From positions 33,496,290 to 33,560,289 of the forward strand of contig NC_044980.1 in NCBI RefSeq assembly GCF_008728515.1: DNA of 64,000 bases, given 5' to 3'. A program made the position numbers and the translations under genes. Each line of letters starts with the position of its first letter. The first letter of the stretch is position 1. This document shows positions 43,767-53,086 of this stretch, piece after piece. Below the pieces are notes generated by a model that did not search any database, was not told the origin of the DNA, and saw nothing but the letters and a program-made list of their open reading frames with translations. The stretch is from Papio anubis (taxonomy: Eukaryota; Chordata; Mammalia; Primates; Cercopithecidae).

Positions 43767-44500
43767 TGCTATGATTTGAATGTTTGTGTCCCTCCAAAAT
43801 TTATGTTGAAGCTTTGATGTGGTTTGGCTGCATCCCCACCCAAATCTCACCTTGAATTGTAATAATCCCCATGTGTCAAGGGCAGGGCCAGGTGGAGATA
43901 ATTGAATCATGGAGTTGGTTCTCCCATACAGTTCTTGTGGTAGTTAATAAGTCTCATGAGATCTGATGGTTTTATAAACGGGAGTTCCCTGCCCAAGTTC
44001 TATTGCCTGCCACCATGTAAGACGTGACTTTGCTCCTCATTTGCCTTCCACAGTGATTGTGAGGCCTCCTCAGCCATGTGGAACTGTGAGTCAGTTAAAC
44101 CTCTTTCCTTTGTAAATTACCCAGTCTCAGGTATGTCTTTTTAGCAGCATGAGAACAGACGAATACAAGCTTAATCCCCTGTGCAACAGTATTAGGGGGT
44201 GAAGCTATGAGACAGAGATCAGGTTGTAAGGGCTCTTCCCTCGTGCATGAGATTAGTGCCCTTATAAAAGGGCTTGAGGGAACTAGTTAGTCCCTTTTGC
44301 ACTTCCATTTCTTCTGTCAAGCGAAGACACAGCAAGGTGCCCTTTTGCAAGCAGAGAGCAGCCCTGGCACCAGACACTAAATCTGCTGGCACCTTGATCT
44401 TAGACTTTCCATCCTCCAGAATCATGAGAAATAAACTTCTGCTGTTTATCAATTACATATCCAAGGTATTTTGTTATTGCAGCAGGAGCAGACTGAGACA
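43767..44500 (+). mobile_element. MLT1-type LTR (ERVL-MaLR), split by a THE1 LTR
   Basis: Pieces 43767-43814 (TGCTATGATTTGAATGTTTG) and 44168-44500 (GATTAGTGCCCTTATAAAAG, GACACAGCAAGGTGCCC, GAAATAAACTTCTGCTG, CAGACTGAGACA). The TSD CCTTG at 43762-43766 and 44501-44505 is perfect. Confidence 0.9.
43815..44167 (+). mobile_element. THE1 LTR (ERVL-MaLR) inside MLT1
   Basis: A 353-bp LTR, TGATGTGGTTTGGCTGCATC to CAGACGAATACA, with CAGTTAAACCTCTTTCC and ACCCAGTCTCAGGTATGTC. The TSD AGCTT at 43810-43814 and 44168-44172 is perfect. Solo LTR, no internal part. Confidence 0.93.
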
Positions 44501-44612
44501 CCTTGTCAGTTTTGTTTCCCACTCTGTCCCCATGGCATATCACACTGGCTAGAACATAGAATGCTATCAGTATCATTGTTGAAGGAAAGAATAGATGAAT
44601 GAATGAACATGT
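44501..44612 (+). mobile_element. L2 LINE 3' end, second piece
   Basis: CCTTGTCAGTTTTGTTTCCC, then CACTGGCTAGAACATAGAATG and a (GAAT)n end (ATGAATGAATGAAC), the typical L2 3' terminus. Confidence 0.82.
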
Positions 44613-44724
44613 GAATAACATTAGACAACCTGACTCAGTTCCTCCAGTATGGTTGGCAGGGGTTTGGAGATCTGAGAGGTCAGATTTGGGTCTTCATGCC
44701 CCAGATCCAGAGCATAGATAAATT

Positions 44725-44893
44725 TTGATAAATAAAGTTTTATTGGAACACTGCCACATCCATTAGTTTACTCATTATCTATGGCCACTTTGAGATCCAG
44801 TGACAGAATTCAGTGTTGCATCAGAGCCACATGATCTGCAATTTGAAAATGTTTAATATCTGGCCCTTTTAGAAAAAAATTTGCTAACCCTCA
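44725..44893. mobile_element. hAT-Charlie-type DNA transposon fragment
   Basis: AATAAAGTTTTATTGGAACAC, TCATTATCTATGGCCACTTTG and ATATCTGGCCCTTTTAGAAAA are the landmarks of a common non-autonomous hAT element. Exact family name not assigned. Confidence 0.75.
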
Positions 44894-45036
44894 CCCAGTC
44901 TCACCCCAGGAGAGCTGAACTGAAACTGTGAGAACCCCAGTTGGTGAGCTGTTGGAAATAAAGGGTCTAGTGCCTCTTCCTCATTCAAACCTGTTTAGTA
45001 CCCTACATTAATATGCACTATCTCTCAGAAAACAAT

Positions 45037-45051
45037 GGTTTTTGTTTTTTG

Positions 45052-45087
<36 letters not shown>

Positions 45088-45366
45088 AGACAGAGTCTTA
45101 CTCTGTCGGCCAGGCTGGAGTGCAATAGTGCAATCTCGACTCACTGCAACCTCTGCCTCCCAGGCTCAAGCGATTCTCCTACCTCAGCCTCCCAAGTAGC
45201 TGGGATTACAGGCACCTGCCACCACGTCCAGATAATTTTTGTCTTTTTAGTAGAGACGGGGCTTCAGTGTATTGGTCAGGCTGGTCTCGAACTCCTGACC
45301 TCAGGTAATCAATCCACCTCAGCCTCCCAAACTGCTGGGATTACAGGCATGAGCCACTGTGCCTGG
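45037..45366 (-). mobile_element. Alu SINE (AluS-like), long poly-T, TSD
   Basis: Antisense Alu with a T run of about 30 at 45055-45086. Perfect 11-bp TSD CAGAAAACAAT at 45026-45036 and 45367-45377. Confidence 0.96.
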
Positions 45367-45396
45367 CAGAAAACAATTTTAAATAAAAAATCTTTT

Positions 45397-45456
45397 TATT
45401 TAAATTGTTTAAAAGTTTAATGAGTGTATTTAAATTGTTTAAAAGTCTATTTATTG
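45397..45456. repeat. 30-bp tandem duplication
   Basis: TATTTAAATTGTTTAAAAGT occurs at 45397-45416 and again at 45427-45446, exactly 30 bp apart. The linking 10 bp differ. A local A+T-rich duplication just after an Alu. Confidence 0.85.
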
Positions 45457-46795
45457 TATTACTAGTCAAGATAGGCTAGGTTGTGCTCCAGTAACAAACC
45501 ACTTGAAAATCTCAACAGCTTAAAAGGTCAAGTTCATCTCCTGCTCACATTACATTTTCCATGTGGATTGGCAATGACTCTTCACATTGTAGTCACTGAG
45601 GAACCCAAGACTGATGGAAGCCCATCTCTGCTCTACTTCTATGATTTCCAAAAATGAGGTTGGGAATGGAGACCACCGTGAATCGTACACAGAACTTTTA
45701 AAGCTTTTACCTGGAAGAGACACACATCACTTCTGTTCACATTTTCTTGCCCAAAGGAAGACTATGGCTACATTTCAACTCAACAGAGTGACTGTATAAT
45801 CCTCTACAGGGGTAGGCACTGAATATTTGTGCGAACTTTGTATTTATTTACAGTTAATAATAAAGGTATTAACTTTAAGTACTTCAGTTAGGAGGAGAAG
45901 TACTAGTTTAGGAATCAGGACCATAGTTCGAATCCCGAGTAGTACTGGATCTATGGAAATTAAACAAGAATGAGGGGCCCCTTTCCTGAATCTCACCGCC
46001 TGGGGTACCTCGAGAAACCACAGGTTCCAAGTACTATTGTCAAAAAAGAGACCACTAGAATTTGAGATAGGCTATAGTATTCTATTAAGCATGTCACTAA
46101 CTTCAACATTTAAAACTCTATTGAGACCAAAATCATCTAGCAAAAACATTAAAACAATACTCAGTCATTTCGAAATTTTTGCATCGCTTTACATTTTTCT
46201 ACAGCTCTCAAGGCTACCAAAGCTCTTCCTTTGTCTCTATGCAGTAGGAATCCTCTGCATTCCTTCACATCGCTGCAGCATAAGAAATGTTTGTCTCCCA
46301 GAGTTTCCATATCTGGGGTAGGGAACTGTCTGGCCTAGGCTTTCAACGTCTTTTTCATCTCACTCTTAGGAATCAATGCAGGCCCTGGAGCCACAAAAGT
46401 AAACATCTGGGGCATGGATAGTTCAAGGAGCAGAGGTCACTGCACAGCTGGAAAAATTCATCTTCTGCTCTTAGGGAGTCTGGGTGAGAAGAGGACAGGA
46501 GTGATTCTTTGAAAAGAAAGGGAGATCTTACTCAATGATCTGGCTCAGCCCCAGGGTGGCCTTGGCGATGGCCAGGCAGCCAATATAATTGATGATTTGC
46601 TGGTGCAAAGTAGCTTTCGGGCCTCCTAGAGGAGTCCAGAGGGAGTACCTCAGTCTGTCGGGACCACTTTATGCCAGTTATTCAGAAAATGAATTTTCAC
46701 CTGGAAAAGTGAAAACTTTATATCCAGTGACAAAAAGCAGAACTTTTAGATGAGTATTGGAGGGGGAGGTACGTCCTGAAAAGAGAAAAGTGAAG
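45457..46795. other. Non-genic; old unnamed repeat at 45460-45800
   Basis: The pattern GGTTGTGCTCCAGTAACAAAC ... GAGACACACATCACTTCTGTT looks like an ancient interspersed repeat I cannot name. 45800-46795 has no recognised repeat and no gene. Confidence 0.4.
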
Positions 46796-47202
46796 TGTCT
46801 TAGTTTGCTACGGCTGTTATGACAAACATACCATGAACTGGGTGTCTTAAACAACAGAAACGGATTTTGTCACAGTTCTGGAGGCTGCAGGTCCAAGATC
46901 AAGAAGCCAGCAGGGTTGGTGTCCTCTGTGGCATCCCTCCTTGGTTTGCAGAAGGCCACCGTCTTGCTGCCTCTTTATATGAATATTCCTCCATGCACAT
47001 GTACCCTGGTGTCTCTCTGGGTTTCCTCATCTCCTCTTCTTATGAAAATGCTAGTTGCATTCGGGTCCACCATAATGGCCTCATTTTACCTTAATTACCT
47101 CTTTAAAGGCCCTATATCTAAATACAGTTGCATTTTGAAGTATCGGAGTTTAAGGCTTCCACATATACATTTGGGAAAAGGACACAATTCACCCATAACA
47201 TG
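46796..47202 (-). mobile_element. MLT1 LTR (ERVL-MaLR), solo
   Basis: Antisense: GTGTCTTAGTTTGCTACGGC, GGGTGTCTTAAACAACAG, CAGTTCTGGAGGCTGCAGG, CCTTAATTACCTCTTTAAAG, ACACAATTCACCCATAACA. Same family as 16697-17092, same orientation. Confidence 0.9.
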
Positions 47203-47232
47203 GACTTCTTGGCACATATTAAAAATAAATGA

Positions 47233-47540
47233 GGCTGGGCATGGCGGCTCACGCCTGTAATCCCAGCACTTTGGGAGGCCGAGGCCGGCAGATCTCTTGA
47301 GCCCAGGAGTTCAAGACCAGCCTGGGCAACATGACAAAACCCCATCTCTACAAAAAAGGGGGAAAATAGCCACGCCTGATGGTGCACGCCTGTAGTCCCA
47401 ACTACTAGGAAAGCTGAGGTAGGGGGACTGCTTAAGCCCAGGAGGTTGAGGCTGCAGTGAGCCGAGATCATGCCATTGCACTCCCACCTGGGTGACAGAG
47501 TGAGACCCTGTCTCTAAATAAATAAATAAATAAATAAATA
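47233..47540 (+). mobile_element. Alu SINE, old (AluJ-like) with (AAAT)n tail
   Basis: GGCTGGGCATGGCGGCTCACG; GAGCCCAGGAGGTTGAGGC; tail (AAAT)n at 47515-47540. Confidence 0.94.
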
Positions 47541-47642
47541 GATTCTCTTCACCCTGCCCACAAATTAACAAAAGATATTGAGTATGATTGCCCTAAATTT
47601 CCTACCCTTCACAAAAATCTCCACCAGCAGATCCTTCCCAAC

Positions 47643-47644
<2 letters not shown>

Positions 47645-47673
<29 letters not shown>

Positions 47674-47696
47674 CTGTGTGTGTGTGTGTGTGTGTG
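47645..47696. repeat. (TG)n microsatellite
   Basis: About 26 TG units with one C interruption near 47673. Confidence 0.97.
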
Positions 47697-47730
47697 GTGT
47701 TAATGTATCATCAAAAAAAACCAAACTCTA

Positions 47731-48030
47731 GGCCAGGTGCTGTGGTTCATGCCTGTAATCCCAGCACTTTGTGAGGCTGAGGTGGGTGGATCACCTGAGG
47801 TCGGGAGTTCGAGACCAGCCTGACCAACACGGAGAAACCCCGTCTCTACTAAAAATACAAAATTAGCCGGGCATGGTGGCACATGCCTGTAGTCCCAGCT
47901 ACTCGGGAAGGTGAGGTAGGAGAATTGCTTGAACCTGAAATGTGGAGGTTGTGGTGAGCTGAGATCATGCCATTGCACTCCAGCCTGGGCAACAAGAGCA
48001 AAATTCCATCTCAAAAAAATAAAAAATATT
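47731..48030 (+). mobile_element. Alu SINE (AluS-like)
   Basis: GGCCAGGTGCTGTGGTTCATG to a short A-rich tail. CAAACTCTA occurs on both sides, a likely TSD. Confidence 0.94.
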
Positions 48031-48294
48031 AATAATAATGAAAACAAACTCTAAAAAGGGGAGACAGAGCAAAATGAATAGCTAGAATTTAGAGATAAGC
48101 ACCCAGAATCATCTAACCGAGCTATTTCTTTCCAGAGACCCATCGGCCTAAATAATTTTAAAGATGCTGCCAGTGGCATCAAATGTCAGCACAGCACTGT
48201 CTATAATTTTTATAACCATAGAGATTTGTGTGATAGAAACAAGTATAAAGGATCCTCTGAAGAAGCTAAGGAGTTCCCAGAGTATAAGGATATC

Positions 48295-48642
48295 TTCCTA
48301 TATTCTTCTGAAAATGTCTTTGTTTTGCTGCTAGTCCTGGATGACAGTTTAGCAGGGTATACAATTCCAGAGTGACTTATTTTTTCAGCACTTTGAATTG
48401 TTTCCTTGGATTCTGGATTTTCTTGCTCCTGTTGAAAGGATTGGTGTGTAAATTGTTGTTCTTTATTAGGAAATATCATCATTTTTCTCTCCTTCTTTTC
48501 ATGATCACCGTGTCTTTAGTTTTCTGAAGTTTCCTTATAGTGTTTGTAGTAACGCATTTGTTTTTATTTGTCTTGCCTATGACTTGGTGTACTTCTCCAA
48601 TCTGAGAAATCACATCTCGCCCCAATTCTGAGGATTCATGTT
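48295..48642 (-). mobile_element. Old L1 (L1M-type), antisense, piece 1
   Basis: CTATATTCTTCTGAAAATGTC, GTCCTGGATGACAGTTTAGC, TTTTTCAGCACTTTGAATTG resemble antisense old L1 ORF1-region text. A younger L1 tail interrupts at 48643. Confidence 0.6.
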
Positions 48643-49000
48643 TTAAAAAATTATTATTATACTTTAAGTTCTGGGATACATGAATAGAACATGCAGGTTT
48701 TTTACATAGGTATACACGTGCCATGGTGGTTTGCTGCATCCATCAACCCATCATCTACATTAGGTATTTCTCCTAATGCTATCCCTCCCCTAGCCCCCCA
48801 ACCCCCAACAGGCCCCAGTGTGTGATGTTCCCCTCCCTGTGTCCATGTGTTCTCACTGTTCAACTCCCACTAATGAGTGAGAACATGTGGTGTTTGGTTT
48901 TCTGTTCCTGTGTTAGTTTGCTGAGAATGATGGTTTCCAGCTTCAACCATGTCGCTGCAAAGGACATGAACTCATCCTTATGGCTTCATAGTATTCCATT
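48643..49000 (-). mobile_element. Primate L1 3' end, 5'-truncated
   Basis: Antisense L1 3' UTR: TATACTTTAAGTTCTGGGAT, AACATGCAGGTTTTTTACAT, CCCTCCCCTAGCCCCCCAAC, GAGTGAGAACATGTGGTGTT, TTCATAGTATTCCATTCAT. About 360 bp, inserted in an older L1. Confidence 0.92.
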
Positions 49001-49196
49001 CATATTTTTCAATAATGACTTGAGTGTTGCCTGTACTTCCTTCTGCCTATTCTCTCCTTCTGGAATTTCAGTTAGATGCATTTTGAACATCTAGTTTTTC
49101 CCCTTTGTCTGTTAGCCTCAGTTTCATAGTTTCCATATCTTTGCCTCACTGTACAGCATTACAAAGTTGATTATTCAGCCCTTTCTTCCAATTTAC
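49001..49196 (-). mobile_element. Old L1 (L1M-type), piece 2
   Basis: TATTCTCTCCTTCTGGAATTT, CCTCAGTTTCATAGTTTCC, CAATTTACTAAT: antisense old L1 text continuing 48295-48642. Confidence 0.6.
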
Positions 49197-49200
49197 TAAT

Positions 49201-49536
49201 TATTTTAGTCCATTTGGGCTGCTATTACAGAATACTTGAGGCTGAGTAAAGAAATAATTTATTTCTCCAGTTCTGTAGGCTGGGAAGTTCCAGGATCAAG
49301 GCCCTGGCGTCTGATGAAGGTCTTCTTGCTGCATCATCACATGCTGAAAGTTGGAAGACCCAAAAAGGAGTGAACTCTGTGTCCTTACATGGCGGAAGAG
49401 CAGAAGAGAGAAAACCCACTCCTGTAAGCTTTTTTTACAGTGGCATTAATCCATTCATGAGGGCAGATAAGCACACATGACCTAAACACCTTCTTCTAAG
49501 CCCTACCTCCTAACACTGTTGCACTCAGGGTTGAGG

Positions 49537-49578
<42 letters not shown>

Positions 49579-49736
49579 TGAGTCTCACTGTGTCGCCAGG
49601 CTGGAGTGCAGTGGCGCGATCTCAGCTCACTGTAATCTCTGCCTCTCGGGTTTGAGCAATTCCCCTTTCTCAGCCTCCCGAGTAGGGGCTGAGTTTTTAA
49701 CACATGAATTTGAGGTGATACATTCAAACCAAAGCA
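49201..49736 (-). mobile_element. MaLR solo LTR (MST type) with TSD, containing an Alu piece
   Basis: Antisense LTR from TATTTTAGTCCATTTGGGC to TTCAAACCAAAGCA, with GCTGGGAAGTTCCAGGATC and CTTACATGGCGGAAGAGCAG. Perfect TSD CTAAT at 49196-49200 and 49737-49741. A truncated Alu splits it at 49535-49686. Confidence 0.9.
49535..49686 (-). mobile_element. 5'-truncated Alu with (GTT)n tail
   Basis: (GTT)n at 49535-49575, then an antisense right-arm end from GAGTCTCACTGTGTCGCCAG to CAGCCTCCCGAGTAGG. The left arm is missing. Short similar flanks GGGTTGAG and GGGCTGAG suggest an original truncated insertion. Confidence 0.88.
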
Positions 49737-49741
49737 CTAAT

Positions 49742-50175
49742 TCTCTCTTCAGTTGCAGTTTATCTGCCATTTAATCCATCTAGTACATTTTATATTTTAA
49801 CTGTTATATTTTACATTTCTAGAAACTCTATCTGGTTCTTTTCAAAACTGCAGTTATTCCTGATGGTCTTTTGTTCATTCCTTAGAGCCATCATTCCCTC
49901 TGTTACTTCATAAACAGTTAAAGCATACTTATTTTACATTCTTTATTAGATAATACTATGCCCAAAAAATTCTTGGGGTCTAATTTTGCCCATAAATTGT
50001 GCTGAGTGGTGCTTTATTTTATGGGAGCTTATTTTCTCCTGTGTTTGTAATTTTCTGTTCTTTGTTCAAGTAAGGTTCCTCTTAAATGTAGGAATCTTGA
50101 AGAGTCTGAGTTGAAGGTGCTTCCCGCCAAACGGCAGGTATTGGAGTGTTATGAACTAGAAATACTTTTTAAATA
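49742..50175 (-). mobile_element. Old L1 (L1M-type), piece 3
   Basis: Continues the antisense L1 after the LTR: TTATCTGCCATTTAATCCATC, TCTAGAAACTCTATCTGGTTC, AGAGCCATCATTCCCTCTG. Confidence 0.55.
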
Positions 50176-50466
50176 ATTTTTTTTGAGAGAGAGTCTTGCT
50201 CTGTCACCCAGGCTGGAATACAGTGGCACAACCTCTGCCCATTGTAGCTTCAACTTCCCAGGGCTCAAGCTATCCTCCCACCTCAACCTCCTGAATAGCT
50301 GGGACTACAGACATATGCCACCGTGCATGACTAATTTTTTTTAAAAATTTTTTTATTTTTTGTGGAGATGGGGTTTTGCCATATAGTCCAGGCTAGTCTC
50401 AAACTCCTGGGCTCAAGGGATTCTCCCACCTTGCCCTCCCAAAGTGCTGGGATTACAGGCATGGCC
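50176..50466 (-). mobile_element. Alu SINE, old (AluJ-like)
   Basis: Antisense Alu with GAGAGAGAGTCTTGCTCTGTC, CATTGTAGCTTCAACTTCCC and AAAGTGCTGGGATTACAGGC. Confidence 0.93.
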
Positions 50467-51113
50467 TACTATTAAAAATAATTTTTCTACTTGGTGTTTC
50501 CTGGACCATGTAAGTAGTGTAGGCACTAAATATCCATGGGGATAGGCTTGGGATTATTAATTCTCAGGCAAGTCTCATTTTTGTTTTTGTTTTTCATTCC
50601 TTTGACCAATGCCTGAGACAAACACATTTCCTTTTTTACTTCCTTTTGCCAGAAGATGGATTTTATTTTCCTAACCCAACTTTTCGCTTGAGGGAGTTGG
50701 TATTTGGGACCCCTAGCTTCTTCCTTTACCCTAGTTCTTCCACAGAGAACCAGGTTCAGCAGATGCCCTGTGCTTCTGAGTTTTCACACCACCCGAGTTG
50801 CAACATTTTATTTCCTGTGAATCTCACTTACTTCTTAGAAGTGTAGCTGTGCCTTTGCCCAAATGTTTGGTGTGTCTTGTTCAGTAATTTTTTGTGTTTG
50901 TGGAGGGGAATTTTTTTCAGAATTTCACCAGCTCTGTTGCCAGAGGCAGAAGGCTTTCTCAGGCTCTGGAGGCTGGAGTTTCTGCAACCACTTAGACCTT
51001 CATCAGTCATGTATGAAGCAACTGTGTTCTTGCTTCAGTTCAGGAGTACACAGTGCCTCCTTTCTGCTGTGCTTCTGTGAATGAGGTTCCAATAACCCAG
51101 GGACATAGTCTGT
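50467..51113. other. Non-genic, possibly more of the old L1
   Basis: About 650 bp. It may continue the antisense L1M 5' region but I cannot confirm this. No gene; the three open frames of 60-73 codons overlap on both strands. Confidence 0.4.
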
Positions 51114-51118
51114 TGTAG

Positions 51119-51277
51119 TGTATTAGTCCATTCTCACATTGTTATAAAAAAATAAAGAAACTGGGTAATTTATAAAGAAAAGAGGTTTCATTGGCTCACA
51201 GTTCCACATGGCTGGGGAGGCCTCAGGAAACTTAGAATCTTGGCGGAAGGGGAAGCAGGCATGTCTTACATGGAGGC

Positions 51278-51315
<38 letters not shown>

Positions 51316-51504
51316 TGAGAGCAAGTAGGGAAAATTCACTGATAAAACCATCAGATTTTGTGAGAATTCACTCACTATCATGAAAACAGCATGGGGGAAA
51401 CTGTCCGCATGATCTAATCACCACCCACCAAGTCCATCCCTTGATAACTGGGGATTACAATTTGAGATGAGATTTGGGTGGGAACACAGAGCCAACCCAT
51501 ATCA
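51119..51504 (-). mobile_element. THE1 solo LTR (ERVL-MaLR) with TSD
   Basis: Antisense LTR, TGTATTAGTCCATTCTCAC to GAGCCAACCCATATCA. TSD TGTAG at 51114-51118 and 51505-51509. An (AG)n run at 51281-51312 has expanded inside it. Confidence 0.92.
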
Positions 51505-51551
51505 TGTAGCAAATAGATCCTGAAGATAGGACTCAAAAAAACCAGAGTTCT

Positions 51552-51902
51552 GCCAGGCGCAGTGGATCGTGCCTGTAATCCCAGCACTTTGGGAGGCCAA
51601 GATGGGTGGATCATCTAAGGTCAGGAGTTCAAGACCTGTCTGGCTAACATGGTGAAACCCCTTCTTTACTAAAAATACCAAAAATTAGCCAAGCATGGTG
51701 GTGGGTGCCTGTAACCCCAGCTACTCAGGAGACTGAGACAGGAGAACTGCTTGAACCTGGGAGGCAGAGGTTGCAGTGAGCTGAGATCGCATCATTGCAC
51801 TCCAGCCTAGGCAACAAGAGCGAAACTCCCTCTCAAAAAAAAAAAAAAAAAAAAAAAAATTAAAAAAAAAAAAAAAAAAAAAAAATTAAAAAAAAAAAAA
51901 AC
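51552..51902 (+). mobile_element. Alu SINE (AluS-like) with a long interrupted poly-A
   Basis: GCCAGGCGCAGTGGATCGTG to a tail of about 65 bases made of three A runs separated by TT. Perfect 11-bp TSD ACCAGAGTTCT at 51541-51551 and 51903-51913. Confidence 0.96.
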
Positions 51903-51913
51903 ACCAGAGTTCT

Positions 51914-52090
51914 AGTTTTGACTCTTGCCTGCAGACAAAAACCTAACACTCCCTGCAACTGCTTTTCAAATCTGCAAAACAAGGTAGTAATTATTGCCTT
52001 AGGTTTTTTTTTTATAATTATGAGGGTAAAAATATAAAAGGATGTGAAAATACTTTGTTAACTCTAAAGAAGGCTAGTATAAATGCAAGC
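51914..52090 (+). mobile_element. MIR, degenerate
   Basis: TAGTTTTGACTCTTGCCTGC, CAAATCTGCAAAACAAGGTAG, GAAAATACTTTGTTAACTC: weak sense MIR order. Confidence 0.5.
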
Positions 52091-53086
52091 TACTCTGTAC
52101 TGAACCAAGAAAAAGTACCAAGCATTCTCTCTGGAGAAGAATGTACTATGCTCAGATATGCCTGCTCCTGGGGTAGTACCTACATGTTCAGGGCCTTCAA
52201 AATCATTTGCCAGGACTAAAAATATATCCTATTTTAGTAAACGTACATATTGTATAATATCAATATCTTCCTTTTATTTATAAGCGACACAAGGCTGCAG
52301 TAGTAAAAAGGAGGGGTTGAAAGAAAACAAACTCTTAAATATTATACAAATTGTATACTCTTGCACCTCAGGAGTTCAGCCTATCCAAATATTTGTGCTC
52401 ATTTGGTTTCATTTGTTTTGTTTTCATTCGTTGAATTTCTTCCAGATCTTTTCACATCATTTGAGCACCTTAGGCCAGATTCATTAGAAAAACATCTGCC
52501 CATTTGTCTCACCTGTACCAAAGGAGCCCACTCTGAACATCTCTAAGCTTTCCCATTTGCCTCTAGACTGTGTCTTTTTCAATGACCTAACCCTTTGGAA
52601 AGGGCGAAGTGTAGATGTGCAGTGGACCTCTCCACCCTCATCCCATCACTGTTTATGTTTGCCTCTGCATTTTTCAACCCAAAAGCGTTTATTTTTTTCT
52701 CCAATGTCTTAAAGATTTACTACTCACAGTAGTTCCTTAGATGAGCAGCTTCACTGGGAACAGAAAAGGTACAGTGTTTTCACTGTGTCCAATATAAATT
52801 GAAGGTGTTTTTAGCACGTTAGGGGCACTCACCTCTGACACACTTTGTCCAGCTGTAAGTTCAGTAAATTTCATTTTTTTCTCTTTCATGAATTCCCTCG
52901 GAGGATTCCTTAAACAAGGCTCTAGATGTCAAACTTCTTCCTTAGGTTTTCCCAAGGGCAAATATATTCATTCCACATTTCCTACCTAATGTGTGCCTTA
53001 ACCTCTGCCTTCCAGCTGTGTATACTTCATGAAGACAGTCCCAACATTCACTGGATCACCTGACAAGGCAAGCAAGTGAGCACTCA
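52091..53086. other. Non-genic sequence
   Basis: About 1 kb, A+T-rich, no repeat or gene. It ends in the palindrome-like GTGAGCACTCAC at 53076-53087, right at the L1 break. Confidence 0.5.

Noticed and set aside
45900..45950. AGTTCGAATCCCGAG looks like a tRNA B box.
   Set aside because: No A box or cloverleaf around it, and it is not part of a clear MIR. A chance match.
46528..46668. 46-codon minus-strand open stretch with protein-like text ending LGLSQIIE then stop.
   Set aside because: Short, no start codon, no convincing splice site or poly-A for a retrocopy, and no protein recognised.
43767..51504. A provirus spanning the several LTRs in this part.
   Set aside because: The LTRs belong to different families (MLT1, THE1, MST), lie in mixed orientations with their own TSDs, and no internal retroviral sequence is seen between any two. 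They are solo LTRs.
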